In this document: positions 1 through 6,020 of the stretch, one piece after another
Numbering within the stretch: position 1 is the first letter of the stretch
How the letters are laid out: each line of letters begins with the position of its first letter
NCBI GenBank assembly: GCA_000695745.1
Contig: ASHK01000270.1
Coordinates: 1-7,202 of the forward strand
Origin: Vibrio madracius
GTDB taxonomy: Bacteria > Pseudomonadota > Gammaproteobacteria > Enterobacterales > Vibrionaceae
Direction of reading: 5' to 3'
Length of the DNA stretch: 7,202 nucleotides
The notes under the pieces: generated by a model
What the model saw: only the letters and a program-made list of their open reading frames with translations
Told to the model about the DNA's origin: nothing
Databases searched by the model: none
Position numbers and translations under genes: made by a program

Positions 1-1051
1 TTGCGCTTTTGCTTTGGAATTGAGCTTTATATTATGATTACTTTGTAAATACTTATAAGCAACGTTAAAGTCTTTGGTTGTCAAAGATGATTTAGATAAT
101 ATGTCATCAAGATTAGAAAATAGCGTCGAAAAAAATGCACTCGAGGTCCCCAACGCATCTGTTAAGGAGTAGCGCCCTAATTTAACTGAAGCTATGCCAT
201 TGCCCTCATCAATCGGTGCTTTAGAATGAAGTGCGTAAGCGTCATGCAATAATCCACCATACATTTTTTGGCGTCCGGCCATTCCAGATTCACTGGGATT
301 GACTTCGATGGGAAGTAGGAGGGTTGGAAAGGCTTTATGATCGGGAAAGATAGCGGTGGTAATCGTTAATTGCGGCTTTTTTTCATGCCTTAACAAAAAC
401 TTGCTGATATCAATGTCACCAATATGTTGGTTAAACCACTCGATATCACCACCGATAAATCGCTTGTTGTATCCATCAATTGGATCCCATGTATCATGTA
501 ATTTATATGGCTTTAACACAAGCTCATTGATACTCACTGACCAGAGAAGATGATCTGGAGTGCCAAGGAGCGAGGCTGCAAGCATCTCTCCTATCAGTTT
601 TCAGGACTGAGTTCTAGTGCCGCGGCAGAAATTCTATTTCTCGGTAGATAGGATAAATTTGCTTCCTCTTTAGCTGTGCTTCCCAGTATAAAGCCCTTGG
701 TTCTGTGTAGCTTCCCAGTAAGGCGTGATCATCTTGTTCTAAATCCGGTTCATTTAGTTGAGAATAATAGACAAATATCCCAGCGGCCCATGCGCCACCA
801 GAAGTAGCCGATATTTCTCTAATTCTATTTGGGTTATCTTTATTAAACAACCCAAGGTCTTTTAAGGCTTGCAATTGCCCCATTGAAGCGGTGAGTGACC
901 GTGATCCTCCACCAGAAAATGCAGCAGCGGTATTAAGTTGATTTTGTGAATCTGAATATAGGTGGTAGTTAATCAATTTGTCTTGAGCTTGAATACTAAA
1001 AGGTATTAATGTGATGAATAATAATAGTTGAGCGTATAATGTTAATTTCAT
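1..1051 (-). pseudogene. Secreted patatin/PLA2-like acyl hydrolase, two frameshifts, C-terminus beyond window
   Basis: Predicted exported serine lipid hydrolase of the patatin/cytosolic-PLA2-like fold. The ATG at 1051 follows AAGGAGA (1065-1059) with a 7-nt spacer. Residues 1-22 form a signal peptide with likely cleavage after Ile-Gln-Ala. GGGSRS at residues 47-52 fits the glycine-rich oxyanion loop, and TSGGAW around Ser84 fits the nucleophile elbow. The catalytic Asp is not identified and may lie beyond the left edge. As written, the frame stops at 614 after 145 codons. Adding one base to the T run at 631-629 and one to the A run at 601-598 restores a single frame that stays open to base 1, giving about 351 residues. 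The downstream part keeps coherent protein-like sequence, including TDALGTSSAFF, which resembles conserved segments of this fold. It is either a recent pseudogene or an intact gene with sequencing errors. The substrate is unknown. Confidence 0.72.
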
Positions 1052-1071
1052 TTCTCTGTCTCCTTACAAAA

Positions 1072-1083
1072 ATAACATGTTAT
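1072..1083. promoter_or_regulatory. 12-bp palindrome ATAACATGTTAT, possible operator
   Basis: This is a perfect inverted repeat with no central spacer, 20 bp upstream of the hydrolase start codon and immediately upstream of its ribosome binding site. The location suits a dimeric repressor or activator site. No known regulator motif is recognised, and in AT-rich DNA such palindromes also arise by chance. Confidence 0.25.
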
Positions 1084-1138
1084 CAACGGCGGCATATGTC
1101 ACTCAAGCACATACAGTTCAGGTGTAAATAATTAACCT

Positions 1139-1150
1139 AAAGTTAACTTT
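1139..1150. promoter_or_regulatory. 12-bp palindrome AAAGTTAACTTT, possible operator
   Basis: This is a perfect inverted repeat in the middle of the divergent intergenic region. It sits 67 bp (start to start) from the other palindrome and does not share its sequence, so the two are unlikely to bind the same protein. Its regulatory role is inferred only from symmetry and position. Confidence 0.22.
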
Positions 1151-1211
1151 GGTCCTGTAATAAGTATTTTATAGATGCAAAAAAGTAATTTAATATTTTT
1201 GAAGAAGGATA

Positions 1212-1298
1212 ATGGATGCTTCAATTTTGATACTTAAGACGGTTTTGCTACTAGTGTCATATATCATGTTCTCTTTCTATATTCTTGAGCATCGATAA
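1212..1298 (+). CDS. Possible 28-residue hydrophobic small protein
   Basis: An ATG at 1212 is preceded by GAAGAAGGAT (AAGGA at 1205-1209), but with only 2 nt between AAGGA and the ATG, which is tighter than usual. The reading frame gives 28 residues ending at TAA 1296-1298. It starts MDASILILK, continues as one hydrophobic stretch of about 20 residues (ILILKTVLLLVSYIMFSFYI), and ends in the charged tail EHR, which looks like a single-pass membrane peptide. It lies 55 bp upstream of the exported glutathione peroxidase on the same strand and could be co-transcribed. I do not recognise a family. It may equally be a chance ORF in leader DNA, or a longer gene if another one-base error lies near its end. 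Confidence 0.28.
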   Translation: MDASILILKTVLLLVSYIMFSFYILEHR

Positions 1299-1353
1299 CG
1301 ATGAACTATTCTTTATCTTACCCGTAAACAAGTGTTGTCTAAGGGAGGTGAGT

Positions 1354-1900
1354 ATGAGAATGGTTTTTAAGGCATTGTTGTTAGGCTTATTGTTTGGCTT
1401 GCTAGCCAAAGAAACGTTAGCGGCAGCCTGTCCAGCAGTGCTGGACTCTACCCTGCGAGCATTGAACTCCACGGATGAAGTCAACCTGTGTGAGTCGTTC
1501 GAGGGTAAAGTGCTTTTAGTGGTCAATACGGCGAGTCAGTGTGGTTTTACAGGCAGTTTGAACAACTAGAACAGCTGCATAATCAGTTTAAAGACCGAGG
1601 TTTTAGCGTTGTGGGTTTTCCATCTAATGATTTTAACCAAGATCGAGGCAGTGAGGAAAGGACGGCAAAAGTGTGCTATCTGGATTTTGGCGTTACCTTC
1701 CAATGATGGCCCGTAGTTCAGTCAAGGGGCAGCAAGCCAACCCCGTGTTTGTTGAAATTGCCAAACAGAGCGGTGTTACACCTAAATGGAACTTTTACAA
1801 ATACCTCATTGATAAGAACGGGTCCGTTATCGGCGTCTTTTCGTCTGGCATTTCTCCCACAGACAGCAAAATCACTCAGATGATCGAACAGACATTGTAG
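1354..1900 (+). pseudogene. Exported glutathione peroxidase, broken by two frameshifts
   Basis: Thiol peroxidase of the glutathione peroxidase family, which reduces hydrogen peroxide or organic hydroperoxides with glutathione or thioredoxin as donor. The start at 1354 follows GGGAGGTG (1343-1350); an ATG at 1360 is an alternative. Residues 1-25 are a signal peptide, so it probably acts in the periplasm. The peroxidatic site is Cys63 in NTASQCGFTG, with Cys rather than selenocysteine. After repair, GFPSNDFNQ, YGVTFP-like DFGVTFP and PKWNFYKYLIDKNG match family blocks, the last holding the active-site Trp and Asn. Cys26 and Cys46 flank the extra N-terminal segment typical of exported forms. One missing base after 1554 and another near 1701 split the frame into three. 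Restoring each as C gives 182 residues, close to E. coli BtuE. As written only the first 70 residues are made, ending at TAG 1567-1569. Confidence 0.85.
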
Positions 1901-1918
1901 GGATAGCGGTCGGAGATT

Positions 1919-1945
1919 AGGGCTTGAGCTTGGTCGTCAAGCCCT
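1919..1945. terminator. Hairpin between convergent peroxidase and gltS genes
   Basis: AGGGCTTGA (1919-1927) pairs perfectly with TCAAGCCCT (1937-1945) around a 9-nt loop. It lies 18 bp after the peroxidase stop and 22 bp from the gltS stop, a normal place for a shared terminator. Neither side has a clear T tract, so intrinsic termination is uncertain. It may instead stabilise transcript 3' ends. Confidence 0.5.
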
Positions 1946-1967
1946 GACGAGAGCGTTAACAGCGGCC

Positions 1968-3194
1968 TCAACCGATAAAGAATATGTAACCTTGAATAAT
2001 AATTAGGTTGGTTAAGTCAATAAAGAAAGCGCCGACAATCGGCACGACCATAAATGCCATTGGGGAGGGGCCAAAGCGATTCACCGTTGATCCCATATTC
2101 ATCACAGCGGTTGGTGTTGCTCCCATTCCAAAACCACAGTGTCCGCTAGCAATAACCGCCGCATCATAGTTTTTCCCCATAGCTCTGAACGTAACAAAGT
2201 ACGCAAACAGCGCCATGACTACCGTCTGAACGGTAAGAATAATTAAGAACGGAACCGCCAGATTATAAATCTCCCACAGTTGTAGACTCATTAAAGCCAT
2301 AGACAAGAAAAAGTTAAGAGAAGTCGTACCTAGAATATGGACGGTTTCCATATTGATCTTCTTAATTCCTGTGGCTTCAAATAGGTTGGTGATGATGACA
2401 CCAATGAACAAAGCGTAAACAAAATCGGGAATCATCAGCCAACGTATCCCTAACGATTTGATCATAGGACCGAGAGTTTGTGCACCGACGACACAAATCA
2501 TTAGCAAGCCAACGACTTCCACGATACTTTTAGAGGTCACCTGGTCTTCCTGAGCCTCGTCGTACGTCATTAAATCAGGGTGCGAGGCATGAATATCATG
2601 CTTGAGGCCAAACTCTGAACTTAGGTTATTTTTAACGGCCAATCGGTTGCCGACAGGACCGCCAATGATGCCACCGATAATAAGACCAAACGTTGCCGAT
2701 GCCATGGCAAGCTCAAGGGTGTTGTGAATACCGTATTGCTCGGTAAATGTACTTGCCCATGCCGCTCCGGTACCATGACCCCCGGATAGCGTGATTGAGC
2801 CGGCAATCAATCCCATTAGTGGATTCAGACCTAGTGCCGATGCCAGCGCAACACCAACACCATTTTGAATCACAATATAGGCCGTTGCGACAAAGAGAAA
2901 CAAGAATACTTTGAAGCCACCTTTTGCGAGCTGCTTGTAGCTCGCGGTTAACCCTACAGTACTGAAAAACAGCATCATGAAAGTATCTTTTAACGGCAGA
3001 GAAAACTCGATCGCAATACCGTTAAAGTGAGGGATAGTGATTAAGGTTGCAGCAATCAAACCACCGATAATGGGTTCTGGAATGTTGTATTTGTCGAGAA
3101 ATGCAATTCTCTTTTTAAGAAAGTTACCGACAAACAGGACGACAATCGCGATAAGAAACGATAGTGAAGGGTCAATAGTAATAGTGCTGTGCAT
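1968..3194 (-). CDS. gltS: Sodium/glutamate symporter GltS
   Basis: Inner-membrane secondary transporter that takes up glutamate with sodium ions, of the glutamate:sodium symporter (ESS) family. It has 408 residues, close to the roughly 400 of E. coli GltS, and is almost entirely hydrophobic. The two glycine-rich signatures of the pseudo-symmetric halves are visible: SGGHGTGAAW at residues 137-146 and GHCGFGMGATP at 351-361. These correspond to the re-entrant loops that form the transport pathway. A hydrophilic stretch near residues 190-220 fits the central cytoplasmic loop between the halves. The ATG at 3194 has only a weak ribosome binding site (GAAG 6 nt upstream), but no better in-frame start is seen close by. 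The frame is intact. It is transcribed in the same direction as the upstream channel gene but separated by 391 bp and a hairpin, so probably from its own promoter. Confidence 0.95.
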   Translation of the reverse strand: MHSTITIDPSLSFLIAIVVLFVGNFLKKRIAFLDKYNIPEPIIGGLIAATLITIPHFNGIAIEFSLPLKDTFMMLFFSTVGLTASYKQLAKGGFKVFLFLFVATAYIVIQNGVGVALASALGLNPLMGLIAGSITLSGGHGTGAAWASTFTEQYGIHNTLELAMASATFGLIIGGIIGGPVGNRLAVKNNLSSEFGLKHDIHASHPDLMTYDEAQEDQVTSKSIVEVVGLLMICVVGAQTLGPMIKSLGIRWLMIPDFVYALFIGVIITNLFEATGIKKINMETVHILGTTSLNFFLSMALMSLQLWEIYNLAVPFLIILTVQTVVMALFAYFVTFRAMGKNYDAAVIASGHCGFGMGATPTAVMNMGSTVNRFGPSPMAFMVVPIVGAFFIDLTNLIIIQGYIFFIG

Positions 3195-3466
3195 AGTAAA
3201 CTTCGATGATGTGTTCTGTCCTTGAGGCTGAAAGTATAACGACAGCTTTGATCCCTTTGAGTCGTCTTATTCGGTAATTAAGCAACAACGATGCGAAAGC
3301 GTGGACACCAAGAGGTGACCCATTTGCGCAGCCTTAACGTAGAACTTTGCCCAAAGCATATAGAGCAAATAGCGTCACTTTAAGGGTTGTGTTTACAACC
3401 ACTACCTTGATTAAAAACAGATCGTAACAGCGGCAAATGACATTGAAATAACGTGCCTGTTACCAA

Positions 3467-3495
3467 TCTATAATCAATATATTTAACATTGTAAA
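3467..3495 (-). promoter_or_regulatory. Candidate sigma-70 promoter for gltS
   Basis: On the minus strand, TTTACA (3495-3490, 5 of 6 to consensus) and TATAGA (3472-3467, 4 of 6) are separated by exactly 17 nt in an AT-rich block. Transcription would begin near 3460, about 265 nt before the gltS ATG. The match is reasonable but unproven. Confidence 0.35.
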
Positions 3496-3550
3496 TCATT
3501 GGTTTAAGAAACTAACAACCGATAATTTATCAAAGTATTATCCTTATGAA

Positions 3551-3570
3551 CTGGGGTGGCTTCACCCCAG
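3551..3570 (-). terminator. Hairpin terminator after the mechanosensitive channel gene
   Basis: CTGGGGTG (3551-3558) and CACCCCAG (3563-3570) form a perfect 8-bp GC-rich stem with a 4-nt loop. On the minus strand it begins 15 nt after the TAA that ends the repaired channel frame (3588-3586). Its position supports 3586, rather than 3654, as the natural end of the gene. The following T tract is poor. Confidence 0.55.
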
Positions 3571-3585
3571 TGTCCAGAGTTTAGA

Positions 3586-4859
3586 TTAGATGTCGCGAGG
3601 AAGCGAGTGTTGTCCAGCTACAAAATCGTGACCAGTGAGTTGCTGAAATGGTCTCAATCCAAACTGAGGCATAATGGCGAAGATATGATCGAAAAGATCC
3701 GATTGAATACCTTCATACTTGCCCATTCAGTAGTATTGGTAAAGCTATAGACCTGCAAAGGTACACCCTCTGGTGTAGGCTGCAGTTGTCTTACCATGAT
3801 CAACATGTATTGATGAATGTCTTTGTTGGCATGCAAGTAGGCATTCAAATAGGCGCGAAATAGGCCGATGTTGGTCAATCGGCGTTGATTCGCTTCGACA
3901 TCGTCTTGTTCTAAGCCTTGGTTGTACTCGTCTATTTCTTTCGATTTTTCAAAGATATATTGTCTGAGTAATCGCAGCTTTGTCAGTTCGGCGATTTCTT
4001 CATCACTGACAAAGCGAATCGAATTCACGTCGATGTTGACTGAGCGGATGATTCGTCGACCACCTGATTCTGACATCCCTTGCCAGTTAATGAACGCATT
4101 TTGCACTAAGGCATATGCTGGTAACATGCTGATCGTATTATCAAAATTACGCACTTTAATGGTCGTGAGAGAGATTTCTTCAATCGTCCCATTCGCGCCA
4201 TAGGAGTCCATCTGAATCCAGTCATTCAAGCTTACCATTCTGTTGGCTGAGAGTTGGATCCCTGCAACAAAGCCTAAAATGGTGTCTTTGAACACCAGCA
4301 TGACAAAACCGGTCGCGACTCCAAGTCCTGAGAACAAGATGACAGGCGCTTCATTTGCCAAGATAGAGATGGTAGTAATGACACCAATAAAGAAAGTAAA
4401 CAGTTTTATCAGCTGAACAAAACTCTTGATAGGCATACGGCGCGTGATGCCTTTGTAGGTCGCAAGGTCGTTGACGGCATCTAAGAAGCAGTACACCATC
4501 CATAGAATGACCAGCAGTATTAAAATCGCTAGCACTCGGTCGATAACGGTGGACAGAATTTCGTAGTGACCGATCACGATTGGGATGAAGATGTTCAGCA
4601 CCAACAACGGGGTCAAAATGGAGAGTTTTTCAAATACTCGGTTTTTGGTGACGCATTCCGCCAATGGCTTATTCGTTTTAGTCAGAATGTGGTTAAAGAA
4701 GCGTACGAACACATGATGGGCGACAAAAAAGCAGATGAGCGCGATAACAAGACTTAATACAATCAAAACGATTGTCATCGTTCCGCCATCGAGATCACCC
4801 GTAGACATATAGGTGTTCAGTTTATCTGCGACAACGTCGCGAAAATGATGTTCAATCAA
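3586..4859 (-). CDS. YbdG-like small mechanosensitive channel (MscS family), C-terminal frameshift
   Basis: Inner-membrane stretch-gated channel that releases solutes on osmotic downshock. Five hydrophobic segments (about residues 28-52, 79-98, 105-128, 146-168 and 172-190) match the E. coli YbdG topology. The last leads into the MscS pore helix and beta domain: [19 protein letters not shown] near 190-208, then LNDWIQM and [18 protein letters not shown]. As written, the frame goes off after Trp379 (3725-3723) and stops at 3654 after 401 residues, with an uncharacteristic tail. Adding one base next to the AA at 3720-3719 instead gives [14 protein letters not shown] and runs to TAA at 3586, for 424 residues, close to the 415 of YbdG. 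A stem-loop follows that stop. Translation starts at TTG. Truncation would remove only the last part of the cytoplasmic domain. The YbdG assignment rests on topology and overall resemblance. Confidence 0.9.
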
Positions 4860-4871
4860 ACTAACGTCCTT
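4857..4871 (-). promoter_or_regulatory. Ribosome binding site and TTG start of the mechanosensitive channel gene
   Basis: AAGGA (4871-4867 on the minus strand) lies 7 nt before TTG (4859-4857). No in-frame ATG or GTG is found in the 57 bases just upstream, and the ATG at about 4909 is out of frame. The TTG is therefore the best start and may keep translation low. Confidence 0.7.
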
Positions 4872-4912
4872 AGTTTTTGATATTGGTAGACCGTTTTGGG
4901 GGTATCCATGTA

Positions 4913-4946
4913 AAAAGCGTAGCCGAATAAACGAGTGTACGCTTTT
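4913..4946. repeat. 9-bp inverted repeat in the mscS-like/pdxY divergent region
   Basis: AAAAGCGTA (4913-4921) and TACGCTTTT (4938-4946) are perfect inverted copies around a 16-nt spacer, 54 bp upstream of the channel start. The arms could form a stem in the channel mRNA leader. Alternatively, being centred about 18 bp apart, nearly two helical turns, they could be two half-sites for a dimeric regulator. The function is not known. Confidence 0.35.
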
Positions 4947-5081
4947 GTTTCCAATACAGTTTAATGAAAGTTACCAAGATCTAATAATAAATTTATTCCT
5001 TTGCCCTTGTTTGCTGACACGATGGCAATCATATACAAGTTACAATGAATCAAATCAGAACAATAATAACTAGGAGTTCCA

Positions 5082-5939
5082 ATGAAAGGTGTTATCTCTA
5101 TTCAATCACATGTGGTGTACGGTCATGCTGGTAATAGCTCTGCTGTTTTTCCACTTCAAAGAATGGGTTTTGAAGTATGGCCAATTCATACCGTGCAGTT
5201 TTCAAACCACACGCAATATCAACAAGGTTGGACAGGGAAAGCCTTCTCCGCTGAGGATATCTCAGAGCTGATTGCCGGTATTGATAACATCGGGCAGTTG
5301 AAAGAATGTAATGCAGTATTGTCAGGTTATCAAGGCAGCGCTGAACAATGTTTAGCCGTGAAAGATGCCGTTGCTAAAGTCAAGCAAAGAAACCCTGACG
5401 CTATCTATGTTTGTGATCCAGTGATGGGTGACCCTGAGAAGGGGTGTATCGTACCACCTGGGACAACTGAGTACTTGGTTAATGACGTTATGCCTATGGC
5501 TGATGTTATTGTTCCTAACCAATTTGAACTGAGTCAGTTTACTCAATTGGAGATCGAATCGCTTGAAGATGCTATCGCTGCTTGCCAGAAAGCACTGACA
5601 TTAGGTCCAAAAATGGTTCTAGTCAAACATCTGCACAGCATCTCTAATGACAAATTCACCATGATGTTAGCGACACAAGAGGGCTGCTTTATTGCCCAAC
5701 GTCCTCATTTGAAGTTTGCAAAACAACCTGTTGGTGTTGGTGACCTGATTTCGGCGCTGTTTACTGCGGGACTCTTAAAAGGGTGGAACGCAGAGCAAGC
5801 TTTTGCACATGCTAACAATGCAAGCTACGCCATTCTAAAGGAAACGCAGAAGCGTCAAGAGTGGGAACTGCAAACTATCGCAGCTCAGGAAGAAATCGTC
5901 GCGCCAGTAGAACAATTCACTGTGGTTCAGGTCAAGTAA
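5082..5939 (+). CDS. pdxY: Pyridoxal kinase PdxY
   Basis: Cytoplasmic ATP-dependent kinase that phosphorylates the 5'-hydroxyl of pyridoxal to give pyridoxal 5'-phosphate, in the vitamin B6 salvage pathway. It has 285 residues, against 287 for E. coli PdxY, and belongs to the ribokinase-like fold. The N-terminus [18 protein letters not shown] carries the conserved substrate-site start. CDPVMGD lies at 111-117. [10 protein letters not shown] at 218-227 is the anion-hole motif, with Asp221 as the catalytic base. The ATG follows TAGGAG (5071-5076) with a 5-nt spacer. It is divergent from the channel gene and converges on torA, so it is probably transcribed alone. A weak -10 candidate, TATACA (5032-5037), lies upstream. 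No frame disruption is seen. Confidence 0.96.
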   Translation: MKGVISIQSHVVYGHAGNSSAVFPLQRMGFEVWPIHTVQFSNHTQYQQGWTGKAFSAEDISELIAGIDNIGQLKECNAVLSGYQGSAEQCLAVKDAVAKVKQRNPDAIYVCDPVMGDPEKGCIVPPGTTEYLVNDVMPMADVIVPNQFELSQFTQLEIESLEDAIAACQKALTLGPKMVLVKHLHSISNDKFTMMLATQEGCFIAQRPHLKFAKQPVGVGDLISALFTAGLLKGWNAEQAFAHANNASYAILKETQKRQEWELQTIAAQEEIVAPVEQFTVVQVK

Positions 5940-5973
5940 GCGCTGTCACGCCCTTGTGCTTTAACGACGCGAA

Positions 5974-6005
5974 AAAATGGGAAACCTAGAGAGGTTTCCC
6001 ATTTT
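5974..6005. terminator. Strong bidirectional intrinsic terminator between pdxY and torA
   Basis: AAAATGGGAAACCT (5974-5987) pairs perfectly with AGGTTTCCCATTTT (5992-6005), giving a 14-bp stem and AGAG loop. The T run in the right arm serves pdxY, and the A run on the left (5972-5977), read on the minus strand as T, serves torA. It lies 34 bp after the pdxY stop and 15 bp from the torA stop. Confidence 0.92.
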
Positions 6006-6020
6006 CGTTACGATGCTATC

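Larger units (their letters stand above)
1052..1353. other. Divergent intergenic region between the acyl hydrolase and glutathione peroxidase genes
   Basis: This 302-bp AT-rich stretch separates two divergently transcribed genes and must hold promoters for both. It contains two perfect 12-bp palindromes (1072-1083 and 1139-1150), the hydrolase ribosome binding site (1059-1065), and a possible small ORF (1212-1298) just ahead of the peroxidase. A weak minus-strand promoter candidate, TTGAGT then TAACAT with an 18-nt spacer, lies upstream of the hydrolase. I see no convincing consensus promoter on the plus strand. Confidence 0.5.
3195..3585 (-). other. Intergenic region between the mechanosensitive channel gene and gltS; gltS leader
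   Basis: This 391-bp stretch has no convincing gene. Reading along the minus strand it contains the channel-gene terminator (3570-3551), an AT-rich block with a sigma-70-like promoter (3495-3467), and then a leader of about 265 nt. The leader has two small hairpins: GGTTGT/ACAACC with a 4-nt loop (3385-3400), and a 7-bp stem with one mismatch at 3303-3320. A second possible -10 box, TATACT (3238-3233), would give a short leader of about 30 nt but lacks a good -35. No known riboswitch is recognised. Confidence 0.5.

Noticed and set aside
1354..1434. Peroxidase as a lipoprotein with Cys26 as lipidation site
   Set aside because: The residues before Cys26 are A-A-A rather than a normal lipobox with L/V/I at -3, and Cys26 appears to belong to a conserved pair with Cys46.
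1257..1526. 89-codon minus-strand ORF overlapping the peroxidase start
   Set aside because: It lies opposite a clearly recognised gene, has low-complexity composition and no recognisable family features.
3267..3323. 18-codon minus-strand ORF (MGHLLVSTL...) in the gltS leader with AAGG 8 nt upstream
   Set aside because: It is very short, has weak initiation, and has no amino-acid run that would suggest attenuation. It fits a chance frame.
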